A DNA stretch of 64,000 nt from Pseudomonas fluorescens (GTDB lineage: Bacteria; Pseudomonadota; Gammaproteobacteria; Pseudomonadales; Pseudomonadaceae): positions 2,295,001-2,359,000 of the forward strand of contig NZ_CP015637.1 in the NCBI RefSeq assembly GCF_001708445.1, given 5' to 3'. The notes under the pieces were generated by a model. The model was given only the letters and a program-made list of their open reading frames with translations, was not told where the DNA came from and made no database searches. Each line of letters begins with the position of its first letter. The stretch's first letter is position 1. Shown piece by piece: positions 24,199 through 33,353 of this stretch. The position numbers were made by a program, and so were the translations under genes.

Positions 24199-25071
24199 TT
24201 GACCAACGTCTGTTCCGCCGGCCTGGATGTGGGCTTCGCCTCTCTGGATTACCTGCAAATCTTTATCCTGGGCGTGATCCAGGGCATTACCGAGTTGTTA
24301 CCGGTGTCGTCCACCGCCCACATGCGCGTGATACCCGCCCTGCTCGGCTGGCAAGATCCGGGCTCGGCGTTTTCGGCGGCGATGCAGTTGGCGGCGCTGG
24401 CTGCGGTGGTCAGTTACTTCTGGCGCGATGTGCACCAAGTGACCACCGGCAGCATCGGCGCGGTACGCCGGGGTGACTACAACGACCGCTGGTTCAAGCT
24501 GGCTGTGGCGATTGTGCTGGCGACGATCCCCATCGGCATTGCCGGCCTGGCGCTGTCCTCGACCTTGAATGCCTGCAACTCGCCGTTGCGCGGGCTGATG
24601 GTGATCGGCATTTCCTGCGTGGTGATGGCGGTGTTGCTGGCGGCGGCCGAGCTGCGTGCCCGGCATACACGGGACGTCAGCCAGATGCGCCTGCGGGATG
24701 CGTTGATCGTCGGTGTCGCCCAGATCGGCGCGTTGATTCCAGGCGTATCGCGTTCCGGCTCGACCCTCACCGCAGCCCTGTTCCTTAACTTCAAACGCGA
24801 AGAAGCCGCGCGCTTTTCCTTCCTGCTGGGCCTGCCGGCCATCGCCCTCGCCGGCCTGAAGGAGCTGTGGGTGCTGCTGCACGCCGACATGCCCGCCCAC
24901 GCCTGGCCGCATTTGCTGTTTGGGCTGGTGGTGGCCAGCGTGTCGGCGTTCTTTGCGATCTGGGGCCTGATGAAGTTCCTGGAGCGCTTCTCCACCTGGC
25001 CCTTTGTGATCTACCGCGCGCTGCTCGGGGTGTTCCTGATTGTGGCGGTCAGTACCGGCTTGCTGAGCTGA
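24199..25071 (+). CDS. uppP: Undecaprenyl-diphosphate phosphatase
   Basis: 290 residues, polytopic. The two BacA/UppP signatures are present: GVIQGITELLPVSSTAH and GVSRSGSTLTAALFLNFKREEAARFSF. It recycles the lipid carrier for peptidoglycan and O-antigen synthesis and can give bacitracin resistance. The start is TTG at 24199 with AAGGA eight bases upstream; no ATG or GTG lies near the N terminus, so the unusual start is supported. It is an accessory-looking copy, not inside a cell-wall cluster. Confidence 0.92.
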   Translation: MTNVCSAGLDVGFASLDYLQIFILGVIQGITELLPVSSTAHMRVIPALLGWQDPGSAFSAAMQLAALAAVVSYFWRDVHQVTTGSIGAVRRGDYNDRWFKLAVAIVLATIPIGIAGLALSSTLNACNSPLRGLMVIGISCVVMAVLLAAAELRARHTRDVSQMRLRDALIVGVAQIGALIPGVSRSGSTLTAALFLNFKREEAARFSFLLGLPAIALAGLKELWVLLHADMPAHAWPHLLFGLVVASVSAFFAIWGLMKFLERFSTWPFVIYRALLGVFLIVAVSTGLLS

Positions 25072-25131
25072 CCCGAGGCGCAGCTATTCGTCTGGTAGAG
25101 TTCAGTGATCGCAACGGAGTGGTCGCTGAAC

Positions 25132-27114
25132 ATGTCTTTCTTGAAACGCGTACAACACCAGAAAATTTCACGTCCCAACCAACACAGCTTCCACCCTGAC
25201 CGGTGGAACGCAGCGCTGGATCCCGACGCCGCTGACGCACAGGACAAGAGCCTGCATCAAGCCGGCCTGTGGTTTTACCGCGCGTTTGGTGAATTGCGCA
25301 AACAGCTGAGTTTTGCCGCTGACCGGCAGATCCCCAAGAAGAACAAACTGTTGGCGTTCATCACCCATGCCAACCTGAACGCCATGATGTATGAGCAGGC
25401 CGCGAAGGAGATTCGCGAAAACATCGGTGACCTCGATCCGGCCGAGATCACGCGCCAGCAACTGGTGCCCAAGTTTTCCGACAACCAGGGTACAGAGCAC
25501 TCGATCGATGAGGTTGCCCAGGCCGATATCGACGGGCTGCAAATGCCCATCCAGATGGTGCTGGCGGAAAAAGGCGATGCGTCAGAACCGGATATCAGCA
25601 CCACGCATTTCGACCTCAAGCGTGTCGCCCACGACTATCAACTGGGTGCCTTTTACGGTGTGCTTGAAGAGCACTGGGAGGACTGCCTGTGGAACGACTA
25701 CAGATTCGAGCACGGTGCCAGGATCTTGCTCACGCCAGGCAATCAGCACTTCGCCGCCTGGAAGGTCATCAGTCAATTTCGGCGCAATATTCTCGTTCAT
25801 TCGAAGACAACCGCGCGGATCATGCACTTCAGCAGGCACTACACGCAAAATTCCCACACCGAACTGGGGATTGTGCGACCTGTCTGTGCGATCACCCACC
25901 GTGAGGGCGTCACTCACTACCACCTCGCCGATGACGCAGAGGTCCAGCGCTCAGCCCTGGCCACCTACCTGATCATCCATGAGGCCCTGGAACCGTACTA
26001 CAACGGATATTCCGCCTTCCAGGCGCCCAAATTGGATGGAGCAACCCTCCATGACGTGGTCAGGTGCTGGGCCGTCCTGTGCAGCCTGGCAAGATGCCTG
26101 CTGGATACCCCCAAGGCGCCACCTGAAACACCGTTGGGCGACTCGTTGCTGGTGCATGTGGCTGCACCGATGGTCGATAGAACCGCGTTGCTCAATGCGG
26201 TATCCGAATCCCTGGGAGTGGACCTGGCACGTAGCCGGGCACTGATTGATTTCCTGACCTTTGATCACACCGACAAATCGGATACCGGTAAGAACGAGTT
26301 GTGGACGCAACCGTTAATCCCCTACAACGACGATAAACTGCTGGTGTTATTCACGCCGCTGCTGTGGGGCACCACCCAACGCAACGTGAATATCTGGTTG
26401 CGACAGATGGGCGCCGACCTGGCGGCGCGCGGCAACTCGTTCGAAACCCATGCGCGTCAGGTCCTGGAACGCTATGCCCAGGACTCGCGCCTGAAAAAAC
26501 ACATTCGAATCATGCCGCATGCCTTCACATTCAACTTACCGAAGGCCGCTACGCCCCCGTATGAGGACATCGACCTGCTGATGCTGATCGGCAGTACGCT
26601 GGTGGTCGGCGAAGTAAAATGCTTCCTGCAACCTGCCGATACGCTGAGCACCTTCAAGCATCGAGACAAGGTCATCGAGGCTTGCGCGCAACTGACACGC
26701 AAAATCGAGGGTATCCGACAACATGAAAAGTCTTTTAGAAAACAGTGCCTGAAAGCCAATTTCCCGCTGCCTGACAAGCTCTCGATCCAACCCGTGGTGC
26801 TGTTGAACGGACCGGCCCACTGCGGGATTCCCTATGACGGCGTACCGATTGTCGACACGTTGATTCTGTCGACCTTCCTGAGCGGCGTTATCCGGCAAAA
26901 CATCACCGAAACCGTCGAGGGCGTGATCGCCGAAGAGCAGATTCATCTCTACACGGACCTCCCGGGCGCTGAAGCCAACCTTGCCGATTACCTGTCAGCC
27001 CCACCGCAACTGGCCTACATAAAAGCCGGGCTCACCGTGCAGGAATCCAACCGCCAACACATAGCCCAACCGCTCGAGGCCATCAGCTATCGGTATTTCG
27101 AGGTGGTCCTATAG
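25132..27114 (+). CDS. Unknown 660-residue protein with PD-(D/E)XK-like nuclease motif
   Basis: No family is recognised. ATG at 25132 (MSFLKRVQHQK) or GTG at 25105 may be the start. Numbered from 25132, residues 481-496 read D-x12-E-V-K within YEDIDLLMLIGSTLVVGEVKC, the spacing of a PD-(D/E)XK nuclease core (Mrr/NERD-like), followed by a helix with KHRDKVIEACAQLTRKIEGIRQ. The remainder is soluble and mixed alpha/beta; it has no transmembrane helices, ATPase or HTH. Codon use looks less GC-biased than neighbours. It overlaps the convergent DyP gene by six bases. Possible orphan defence or DNA-processing enzyme; function not assigned. Confidence 0.75.
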   Translation: MSFLKRVQHQKISRPNQHSFHPDRWNAALDPDAADAQDKSLHQAGLWFYRAFGELRKQLSFAADRQIPKKNKLLAFITHANLNAMMYEQAAKEIRENIGDLDPAEITRQQLVPKFSDNQGTEHSIDEVAQADIDGLQMPIQMVLAEKGDASEPDISTTHFDLKRVAHDYQLGAFYGVLEEHWEDCLWNDYRFEHGARILLTPGNQHFAAWKVISQFRRNILVHSKTTARIMHFSRHYTQNSHTELGIVRPVCAITHREGVTHYHLADDAEVQRSALATYLIIHEALEPYYNGYSAFQAPKLDGATLHDVVRCWAVLCSLARCLLDTPKAPPETPLGDSLLVHVAAPMVDRTALLNAVSESLGVDLARSRALIDFLTFDHTDKSDTGKNELWTQPLIPYNDDKLLVLFTPLLWGTTQRNVNIWLRQMGADLAARGNSFETHARQVLERYAQDSRLKKHIRIMPHAFTFNLPKAATPPYEDIDLLMLIGSTLVVGEVKCFLQPADTLSTFKHRDKVIEACAQLTRKIEGIRQHEKSFRKQCLKANFPLPDKLSIQPVVLLNGPAHCGIPYDGVPIVDTLILSTFLSGVIRQNITETVEGVIAEEQIHLYTDLPGAEANLADYLSAPPQLAYIKAGLTVQESNRQHIAQPLEAISYRYFEVVL

Positions 27115-28071
27115 GCCGGGGCTGCGCTCCGCCAGTTCGTCGAGCAGATCGGCCGACGGCACGAAAAACAAGCCGCCGGTGACCGCCGTGCTGAAGTCGA
27201 GCAAGCGGTCGTAGTTGCCCGCCGGGCGGCCGACGAACATGTTTTCCAGCATCTGCTCCAGTGGCTGCGGCGAGCGTGCGTAACCGATGAAGTAGGTGCC
27301 GAACTCCCCGGCGCCCGGACGGCCGAAGGGCATGTTGTCGCGCAGGATTTTCACTTCTTCGCCGTTCTCGTCGGTGATGACGGTCAGCGCGCTGTGGGAA
27401 TTGCTCGGCTTGGCCGCATCGTCCAACTCGATATCCGACAACTTGGTGCGCCCGATCACCTTTTCCTGGGCTTCCACGGTCAGGCCGTTCCAGGCGGTCA
27501 TGTTGTGCAGGTATTTCTGCACCAGCACGTAGCTGCCGCCTTCGAATTCGGGGTCTTCGTCGCCGACGATGGTGAAGCCCACGGCCTTGCGCCCCACCGG
27601 GTTCTCGGTGCCGTCGACAAAGCCGATGATGCTGCGCATGTCGAAGTAGCGGAAACCCTGGACTTCATCCACGACCTTGACGCTGTCACCGAGGGCCGTC
27701 ATCAGTTGGGTGGCGAGTTCAAAGCACAGGTCCATCTGTTCGGCACGGATGTGCAGCAGGATGTCGCCGGGCGTCGACACTGCCATGCGCCCTGGCACCC
27801 CGAACTCGCGAAATGGATGCAGCGAGGCCGGGCGTGGCGCGCCGAACAGCCGGTCCCAAGCCTGCGAGCCGAAGCCACAGACGCACGTGAGGTTGCCCGC
27901 CGGCACGCGTTTACCCACCGAGCGCACCAGCCCGGCGATGTCCGCGCACCAGGCGCGCACGCTGTCTTCAGTGCCAGGCGCGACGGTGGCAACCATGAAA
28001 ATCGCGCTGCTGGTGATGGGGTGGCAGACGGACTGAGGCTCAAGAGGCGGCTGAACAGACGAAGTCGACAT
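27109..28071 (-). CDS. DyP-type heme peroxidase
   Basis: 320 residues. The diagnostic GFVDGTENP (distal Asp) is present, plus FRYFDMRSIIG, SYVLVQKYLHNMTAWN and NSHSALTVI near the proximal His (class B pattern). No signal peptide, so cytoplasmic or encapsulated. Oxidises dyes and phenolics using peroxide. No encapsulin gene is adjacent. Its 3' end overlaps the unknown gene at 25132. Confidence 0.92.
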   Translation of the reverse strand: MSTSSVQPPLEPQSVCHPITSSAIFMVATVAPGTEDSVRAWCADIAGLVRSVGKRVPAGNLTCVCGFGSQAWDRLFGAPRPASLHPFREFGVPGRMAVSTPGDILLHIRAEQMDLCFELATQLMTALGDSVKVVDEVQGFRYFDMRSIIGFVDGTENPVGRKAVGFTIVGDEDPEFEGGSYVLVQKYLHNMTAWNGLTVEAQEKVIGRTKLSDIELDDAAKPSNSHSALTVITDENGEEVKILRDNMPFGRPGAGEFGTYFIGYARSPQPLEQMLENMFVGRPAGNYDRLLDFSTAVTGGLFFVPSADLLDELAERSPGL

Positions 28072-28121
28072 AGTGGAAGTCCAGGCTAAAGGGCGAGAGT
28101 GAACCCGCGCAGATTAGCAGA

Positions 28122-28940
28122 TCATTTCCGACACTCCTGCCACACGTCGCGAATCAATGCCTTGAGCTTCAACGCCTCGGCCCAGCGATCACTGATTTCA
28201 TGCCCATCGGCGCCGGTGATGGCATAGGGCGGCGGGCCCAGTTCGCAGGTGAAGGACAGGCTTTGCGGGGTTTCGGGGCGAGCCAGCCAGTCTTCGATCC
28301 CGTAGCGCCACCACTCGGTAAAGCGTTGCACCCAGGCTTGGTGCTGGGGAAACGCCAGGGAGACTTGCACCTGTTCACTGCTGGCCACACGCCCATGAAA
28401 GCCCCAGCTGTGCTGCAGGATCGTGCGGATCTGTTCATCGTCTTCAACGGCGCCGGGCTCGGGCAATTCGCGCCCGACCACGTAGTGGGACAAGTCAGCG
28501 AGCAGTTTCAGGTCGGGCATCTGCGTCAGCAGGTCGAGGGTGAACAGCAGGTCGTTGGTGAGGCGATAGCGGTGGGTTTCCAACAGCACCGGAAAGTCCA
28601 CCTGCTCGGCCAGGCGTTGCCAGCCTTCGATCAAACGCGCGGCCTCGGTTTGGGTACGTGGGCGCACATCGGCTTGCAGGGTGAGGTGGTGGCAGCCGTG
28701 GCGGCTGATCACATCCAGCGCGGTCGCCAGGTCGTCGACGCTTTGCGGGAACAACTGGCCTTCGATCTGCAGGCCCCGCGCCATGGCGGCGGCGTGCAGT
28801 CGCGCCACATCGGCGGCTTGCCAATAGTGATCGGTAATGCCGTCGAAACCGGCGGCTTTGATACGGTCGAGTTGGGCCTCCAGAGGGCCGGGCTCGGTGT
28901 GCATCGCCCACAAGGATTGGAATACCAGGAATTGGCGCAT
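28122..28940 (-). CDS. TIM-barrel isomerase/epimerase of the moc-like operon
   Basis: 272 residues of the AP-endonuclease-2 (xylose-isomerase-like) fold: FQSLWAMHTEPGPLEAQLDRIKAAGFDGITDHYW, LLETHRYRLTNDLLFTLDLL (metal Glu/His), LKLLADLSHYVVGRELP and HSWGFHGRVASSEQVQV. Last gene of a four-gene operon one base after the reductase stop. It likely handles the sugar or inosose released after oxygenation; the reaction is inferred from context. Confidence 0.8.
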   Translation of the reverse strand: MRQFLVFQSLWAMHTEPGPLEAQLDRIKAAGFDGITDHYWQAADVARLHAAAMARGLQIEGQLFPQSVDDLATALDVISRHGCHHLTLQADVRPRTQTEAARLIEGWQRLAEQVDFPVLLETHRYRLTNDLLFTLDLLTQMPDLKLLADLSHYVVGRELPEPGAVEDDEQIRTILQHSWGFHGRVASSEQVQVSLAFPQHQAWVQRFTEWWRYGIEDWLARPETPQSLSFTCELGPPPYAITGADGHEISDRWAEALKLKALIRDVWQECRK

Positions 28941-28941
28941 A

Positions 28942-30144
28942 TCAGCCTCGCAGCAGGTGTTTGAGGGACACGTGGGGGTCGGCCAGGCTGGCAGGGTTCA
29001 GGGCGATGCGCGCGCTGATCAGCCGTTCGCACAGCTTGACATCCTTGGCCACGCTATTGCCGGGGCCCCAGCCGCAGGCGCCTTGCAGGCGATGGTCGGC
29101 GTCGAGGTAGAACAGCAGCAGCCCCGCGTCCGGCAATACACGGCTGACGGTCAGCGGCGTGATCACGCCCACGGTCTGCAACCCCCAGTCGTACTGGTCG
29201 GACCAGAAACCGGGGAGCGTTTCGAACGGCTCGTCGCGCCCCAGCATGTTGAGCGCGGCATGCCGCCCTTGCGCCTCGGCGTTGCGCCAGGTTTCCTGGC
29301 GTTGGTACTCGCCGCCGAGGCGAAACTCGCAAACGTCCCCTGCCGCGTAGATGTCCGGCACACCGGTGCGCAGGTGCGTGTCAACGCGAATGCCCTGCCC
29401 CACCTCCAGCCCCGCCGCCACGGCCAGCTCGATATTCGGTTGCATGCCGATGCCGACCACCACCAGGTCACAGGGCAGCCACTGCCCATCCACCAGTTGC
29501 ACCGCCTCTGCATGGATCGACTCCAGCGCCACATTCAGGCGCACGTCGACGCCGTGTTGGCGATGCAGCTTCAGCAGCGCCTCGGAGATGACCGGCGCCA
29601 GCACCCTGCCCGCCAAGCGTGGCCCGGCTTCGAGCACCGTCACCTCGCAGCCCAGGCCGCGCGCCGTCGCCGCCACTTCCAGGCCGATAAACCCGCCGCC
29701 GACAATCACCAGCCGCGCTCCGGGGCGCAACGCGGATTTCAGCGCCAGCGCTTCATCGTGGGTGCGCAGGTACAGCACGTTGGCCTGTTCCTGGGGCAAA
29801 CGCCGCGCCCTGCCCCCGGTGGCCAGCAACAGGCCGGCGTAGGACAGCCACTGGCCGTCGGCGAGTTGCAGGCGGTGTTGCGGCGGGTCCAATTGGCGGA
29901 CCGGGTTACCGGCGATATGTTCGATGCCCAACTCGGCCAGCCGCGCGCTGTCGCACAGGCTGCACCCGGCCAGGTCCATGCTGCCCTGCAACAGCCCTTT
30001 GGACAGGGGCGGCCGCTCGTAGGGCACGTGCGGCTCGTCGCCGATCAGGATCAGGCGCCCGCTGTAGCCTTCTTCACGCAGGGTCAATGCCGCGCGGCCA
30101 CCGGCATGGCCGGCGCCGACGATGATCAGGGCGGCGGTCATCAT
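28942..30144 (-). CDS. FAD-dependent ferredoxin reductase (MocF-like)
   Basis: 400 residues. FAD site IIVGAGHAGGRAALTLREEGY, conserved PYERPPLSKG, NAD site LVIVGGGFIGLEVAATARGLG, and the C-terminal IYAAGDVCEF. This is the BenC/rhodocoxin-type ferredoxin-NAD(P)+ reductase family, which delivers electrons to a Rieske ferredoxin such as the one just upstream. Start 30144: its ATG overlaps the ferredoxin TGA by one base; the open frame upstream belongs to the ferredoxin strand in another phase. Confidence 0.88.
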   Translation of the reverse strand: MMTAALIIVGAGHAGGRAALTLREEGYSGRLILIGDEPHVPYERPPLSKGLLQGSMDLAGCSLCDSARLAELGIEHIAGNPVRQLDPPQHRLQLADGQWLSYAGLLLATGGRARRLPQEQANVLYLRTHDEALALKSALRPGARLVIVGGGFIGLEVAATARGLGCEVTVLEAGPRLAGRVLAPVISEALLKLHRQHGVDVRLNVALESIHAEAVQLVDGQWLPCDLVVVGIGMQPNIELAVAAGLEVGQGIRVDTHLRTGVPDIYAAGDVCEFRLGGEYQRQETWRNAEAQGRHAALNMLGRDEPFETLPGFWSDQYDWGLQTVGVITPLTVSRVLPDAGLLLFYLDADHRLQGACGWGPGNSVAKDVKLCERLISARIALNPASLADPHVSLKHLLRG

Positions 30145-30464
30145 CAGGCCGTGACGGCGAGCAAAACCCGCCCCGCTTCGACCCGCACCGGGTAGGTCTT
30201 GAGGTTGACGCACACCGGCGCGCCCAAGGCCTTGCCGGAGCGGTAATCGAAGCGCCCGTTGTGCTTGGGGCATTCGACCACATGGTCCATCACCAGGCCG
30301 TCGGCGAGGTGGATTTTCTCGTGGGTGCACAGGCCGGCGGTGGCGAAAAACTCATTGTCCGCCGAGCGGAACACCGCGTAGGTGTGCGGCCCGTGATCGA
30401 AGCGCAGCACGTCTTCTGCGTCTATTTCGCCCACGGCGCAGACGTCGATCCATTGATCGTTCAT
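30144..30464 (-). CDS. Rieske [2Fe-2S] ferredoxin (MocE-like)
   Basis: 106 residues. The cluster ligands are C-T-H (in GLCTHEKIHLADG) and C-P-K-H (in ECPKHNGRFD), spaced 16-17 residues. It is a soluble electron carrier between the downstream reductase and the upstream desaturase-like oxygenase. Sinorhizobium MocE has the same role in 3-O-methyl-scyllo-inosamine degradation. Start follows a 27-bp gap after the oxygenase gene. Confidence 0.9.
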   Translation of the reverse strand: MNDQWIDVCAVGEIDAEDVLRFDHGPHTYAVFRSADNEFFATAGLCTHEKIHLADGLVMDHVVECPKHNGRFDYRSGKALGAPVCVNLKTYPVRVEAGRVLLAVTA

Positions 30465-30491
30465 GGCGTTTTCTCTTGTTATTGGAGGGTG

Positions 30492-31586
30492 TCAGCCGGC
30501 AGTGGCTTCTGCATGCATCGGGGCCCTGGCGGCCGGTTCAGCACTGGGGCCGATGGGACGTTGGACGAAGTAAGTCGAATCGCTGCGCTGCTTCCAGATC
30601 GTCGGGATGATTTCCTTGTACGCCTCGAACAGGTTGGCGTACGGCGGCGGGCAGTCGTTGCGGATCTCTTCGTGCAATTGCGCCAATGCGTGGTACGGCA
30701 CCATCGGGTACATGTGGTGCTCAAGGTGGTAGTTCATGTTCATGTAGATAAAACGCAGCACGCGGTTCATGTAGATCGTGCGGCAGTTGCTGCGGTGGTC
30801 GAGCACGTCTTCGGCCAGGCCCACATGCTGGCTGAGGCCGAACACGTAACCGAGCCAGGCACCGTAGAGGCTCGGCAGGCCCACCAGCATCAGCGGCAGC
30901 CAACTGTGCAAGTACAACGCAGTGCCGATGACCAGCGCATAAATGCCGACCCAGATACGCGCGGCGCGGAACACCTTGGGCCACTCGGACTCCGGGATAA
31001 AGTCCTGCTCCTGGGCACTCATCTGGCCGATCGCATGGCGCGCCACACCGCTGAAGGTCTTCCAGGCCAGGGGCAGGTTGAACAGGCTGAGCACCATCAT
31101 CGGCAGGCTCGGCGGACGTGGTTCGACGATCTCCGGGTCGCGGCCGACGACGATCGTGTCGGTGTGGTGCCGGGCATGGCTCCAGCGCCACACGTGGGGC
31201 TCGAAGATGCACATGAAGCTCGCGACCTGGTACAGCACGTCGTTCATCCAGCGGGTCTTGAATGCGGTGCCGTGGCCGGTTTCGTGCCAGCGCGGGTTGG
31301 ACGCGGTGCCGTACAGCACGCCATAGGCGAAGAAGAACGGCACGCAGGCCCACGTGCCCCAGAACCAGTAGCCGCCGAAGCCGGTGGCGAACAGCGCGGT
31401 CACCCAAATAGCGGTATCGAGCAACGCCGGGGCGTCGCGGCGTTGCATCAGTTCTTTCATGCGTTTACGGGAAATCGGCGATTGGTACCAACTGGCCGAG
31501 ACCAGGCCTTTTTCCGCCGCGCGGGCGGCTTCGGGACCGGTGAGGCTGTAGTCGCGCCGAGCGTGATGAGCGGTGTGTTCAGGCAT
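30492..31586 (-). CDS. Membrane di-iron oxygenase/desaturase (MocD-like)
   Basis: 364 residues. Three histidine boxes are present: HETGHG, HARHHTDT and HLEHHMYP, with four hydrophobic segments. The domain is fatty_acid_desaturase-like. The nearest functional analogue recalled is MocD of Sinorhizobium rhizopine catabolism, which with MocE and MocF demethylates the O-methyl group. Start 31586 (MPEHTAHH) is supported by GGAG about ten bases upstream; the longer start lacks one. First gene of the operon, under the LacI operator. Confidence 0.85.
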   Translation of the reverse strand: MPEHTAHHARRDYSLTGPEAARAAEKGLVSASWYQSPISRKRMKELMQRRDAPALLDTAIWVTALFATGFGGYWFWGTWACVPFFFAYGVLYGTASNPRWHETGHGTAFKTRWMNDVLYQVASFMCIFEPHVWRWSHARHHTDTIVVGRDPEIVEPRPPSLPMMVLSLFNLPLAWKTFSGVARHAIGQMSAQEQDFIPESEWPKVFRAARIWVGIYALVIGTALYLHSWLPLMLVGLPSLYGAWLGYVFGLSQHVGLAEDVLDHRSNCRTIYMNRVLRFIYMNMNYHLEHHMYPMVPYHALAQLHEEIRNDCPPPYANLFEAYKEIIPTIWKQRSDSTYFVQRPIGPSAEPAARAPMHAEATAG

Positions 31587-31680
31587 TGTTATTGTTCTCC
31601 GCAAGCGAGAGGTTTCAGGTGCTTTGCGAAACCAACGATAGAGTGCGGCTAAATCACCCTCAAGGCCTTGAATCCATTCC

Positions 31681-31730
31681 CTATCAAGCTATCATCCAGG
31701 CCCAGCGGGGCTTGATAGTTTTCTATCAAG
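31681..31730. promoter_or_regulatory. LacI-family operator sites between mocD-like operon and regulator
   Basis: CTTGATAGTTTTCTATCAAG (31711-31730) is a perfect 8-4-8 palindrome 18 bp before the regulator start. A partial second site, CTATCAAG followed by CTATCAT (31681-31695), lies toward the operon. Both share the CTATCAAG half-site, so the regulator probably binds here and controls both directions. Confidence 0.75.
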
Positions 31731-31748
31731 ACGCTCAAGAGGGCTGTC

Positions 31749-32792
31749 ATGAACAACAATAAACGCCCCACCATCGCCACCGTCGCCGCCCATGCGGGCC
31801 TGAGTGTGGCCACTGTCGACCGCGTGCTGAATGCGCGCGCGCCAGTCAATCCGCAGACGGCCGAGCAGGTGTTCCAGGCCGCCGAAGCCGTGGGCTATTT
31901 TGCTGCGCGGCTGATCGGCCAACGCATCCGCGAACGCCGGCCGACCTATCGCTTCGGCATTCTGCTGCTGGGTACCGCCCAAGCGTTCTATGCCCACCTG
32001 GCGCAGTCGATCAGCGAGGCGGCGCAGCATCACGCCACCACCAACCTCACCTGCCAGTTCGACTACATCAACGACCGCACACCCAGCGCCATCGTCGCGC
32101 AGATCGAACAACTGGCCGTGCAGTGCGACGCCCTCGCCGTGGTCAGCTTCGCCCACCCGCTGATCAACGCCTGCCTGGCGCAGATCCGCGCGGCCGGCGT
32201 GCCGGTGGTGGCCCTGCTCTCGGATATTCACGAGCAAGCCCTTGAACCCTACGTGGGCCAGGACAACCACGTGGTCGGCCGCACCATGGGCTGGCTGCTC
32301 GCCCGCACCTGTGGCGCACGCAAAGGCAGCGTGGGGATCCTGCTCGGCGGCCATCGCTTCCTCGGTCACCAGGCACGGGTCGAAGGCCTGCACAGCTACC
32401 TGGCCGAACACGCACCTGGGCTCAAACCGCTGGAGCCGCTGATCAACCTGGACAACTGTGACATCACCGAAGAAGCCACCCTCGACCTGCTCACCCGCCA
32501 CAGCGACCTGCGCGGCCTGTGTGTGGTCGGCGGCGGCGGCGACGGCATCATCAGCGCCCTGGCGCAGCTGCCCAAGCGCCCGGCGTTGTGCTGCATCTTG
32601 CAGGAGTCCACGGCGCTGTCACGCCAGGCACTGAGCCAGGGGTTGATCGATGTGGTAATGGATTCACAGCCCAGGCAGACGGCGAACGCGCTGGTGCAGT
32701 TGCTGGTGGAATTGCAGAGTGCCGAGGGGTTTGATCCGGTGCGGCATCGGGTGCATATCGCGCCGCAGATTGTCACCTCGGAGAACATGTGA
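31749..32792 (+). CDS. LacI family transcriptional regulator
   Basis: 347 residues. N-terminal helix-turn-helix TIATVAAHAGLSVATVDRVLNAR (9-31) with a hinge helix, then a periplasmic-binding-like effector domain (YRFGILLLGTAQAFYAHLAQSISEA, VVSFAHPLINACLAQI, LCVVGGGGDGIISAL). Divergent from the mocD-like operon. It would respond to a sugar or inositol derivative. The DRVLNAR recognition helix end fits an IolR/RbsR-like subgroup. Confidence 0.92.
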   Translation: MNNNKRPTIATVAAHAGLSVATVDRVLNARAPVNPQTAEQVFQAAEAVGYFAARLIGQRIRERRPTYRFGILLLGTAQAFYAHLAQSISEAAQHHATTNLTCQFDYINDRTPSAIVAQIEQLAVQCDALAVVSFAHPLINACLAQIRAAGVPVVALLSDIHEQALEPYVGQDNHVVGRTMGWLLARTCGARKGSVGILLGGHRFLGHQARVEGLHSYLAEHAPGLKPLEPLINLDNCDITEEATLDLLTRHSDLRGLCVVGGGGDGIISALAQLPKRPALCCILQESTALSRQALSQGLIDVVMDSQPRQTANALVQLLVELQSAEGFDPVRHRVHIAPQIVTSENM

Positions 32793-32809
32793 GCCTGAGA
32801 CAGGGGGAT

Positions 32810-33353
32810 CAAATGTGGGAGGGGCAAGCCCTAATGCCGTTCAGTTAAGCGTACATCGCCTTCTGTAGGAGCGAGCTTGCTCGCGAAAAACTCACAGGCG
32901 CCGCGTTGATTCAGGAAACACGCGTTATCGTTGACGTTTTTCGCGAGCAAGCAGGACGCCGGGTTAGCCGTCCTGGGCCAGGGATGGCCCATGACGGCGG
33001 CCCACGCTCCAAAGCCTGCGTTCGGGCACACCGAGCCTAGGCGAGGTGCCGAGTGTTGGGGCGAAGCGTTTTTGGTTACTTTTGGCGCTCTTCCAAAAGT
33101 GACCCGCTGTAAGAGCGGAACCCTAAGCAGCCGTTACCGCAGCAACGGATATGTACTCGCTAAAACTCCAAAAAAGCGGTCGGCCCAGAGGCCGCCACGG
33201 AACCAAGCTCCCTCACCCCCAAGAGATTTTTCAGCCTGAAAGTTGTGCAGACACCCATGCTCGGATAGCGGTATGACAGTCACAGCATCATTGACTGACC
33301 TACTGCAATCGGGGGCAAGCCCCCTCCCACATTTAATAGGTGTTGCCTGCCGG
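32810..33353 (+). repeat. Truncated MITE/REPIN joined to interspersed hairpin element, copy 3
   Basis: REP half plus MITE end TAATGCCGTTCAGTTAAG (32832-32849) and a REPIN whose loop is the reverse complement of that in the copy at 19260. The right REP again breaks after GCGAGCAAGC, and the element (forward, full tail) begins at 32952 and ends at 33156. After it come a REP-like half and a complete REP (33307-33335). In this copy the core pairing GAAGCG/CGCTCTTC is partly bulged. No gene is seen. Confidence 0.85.
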
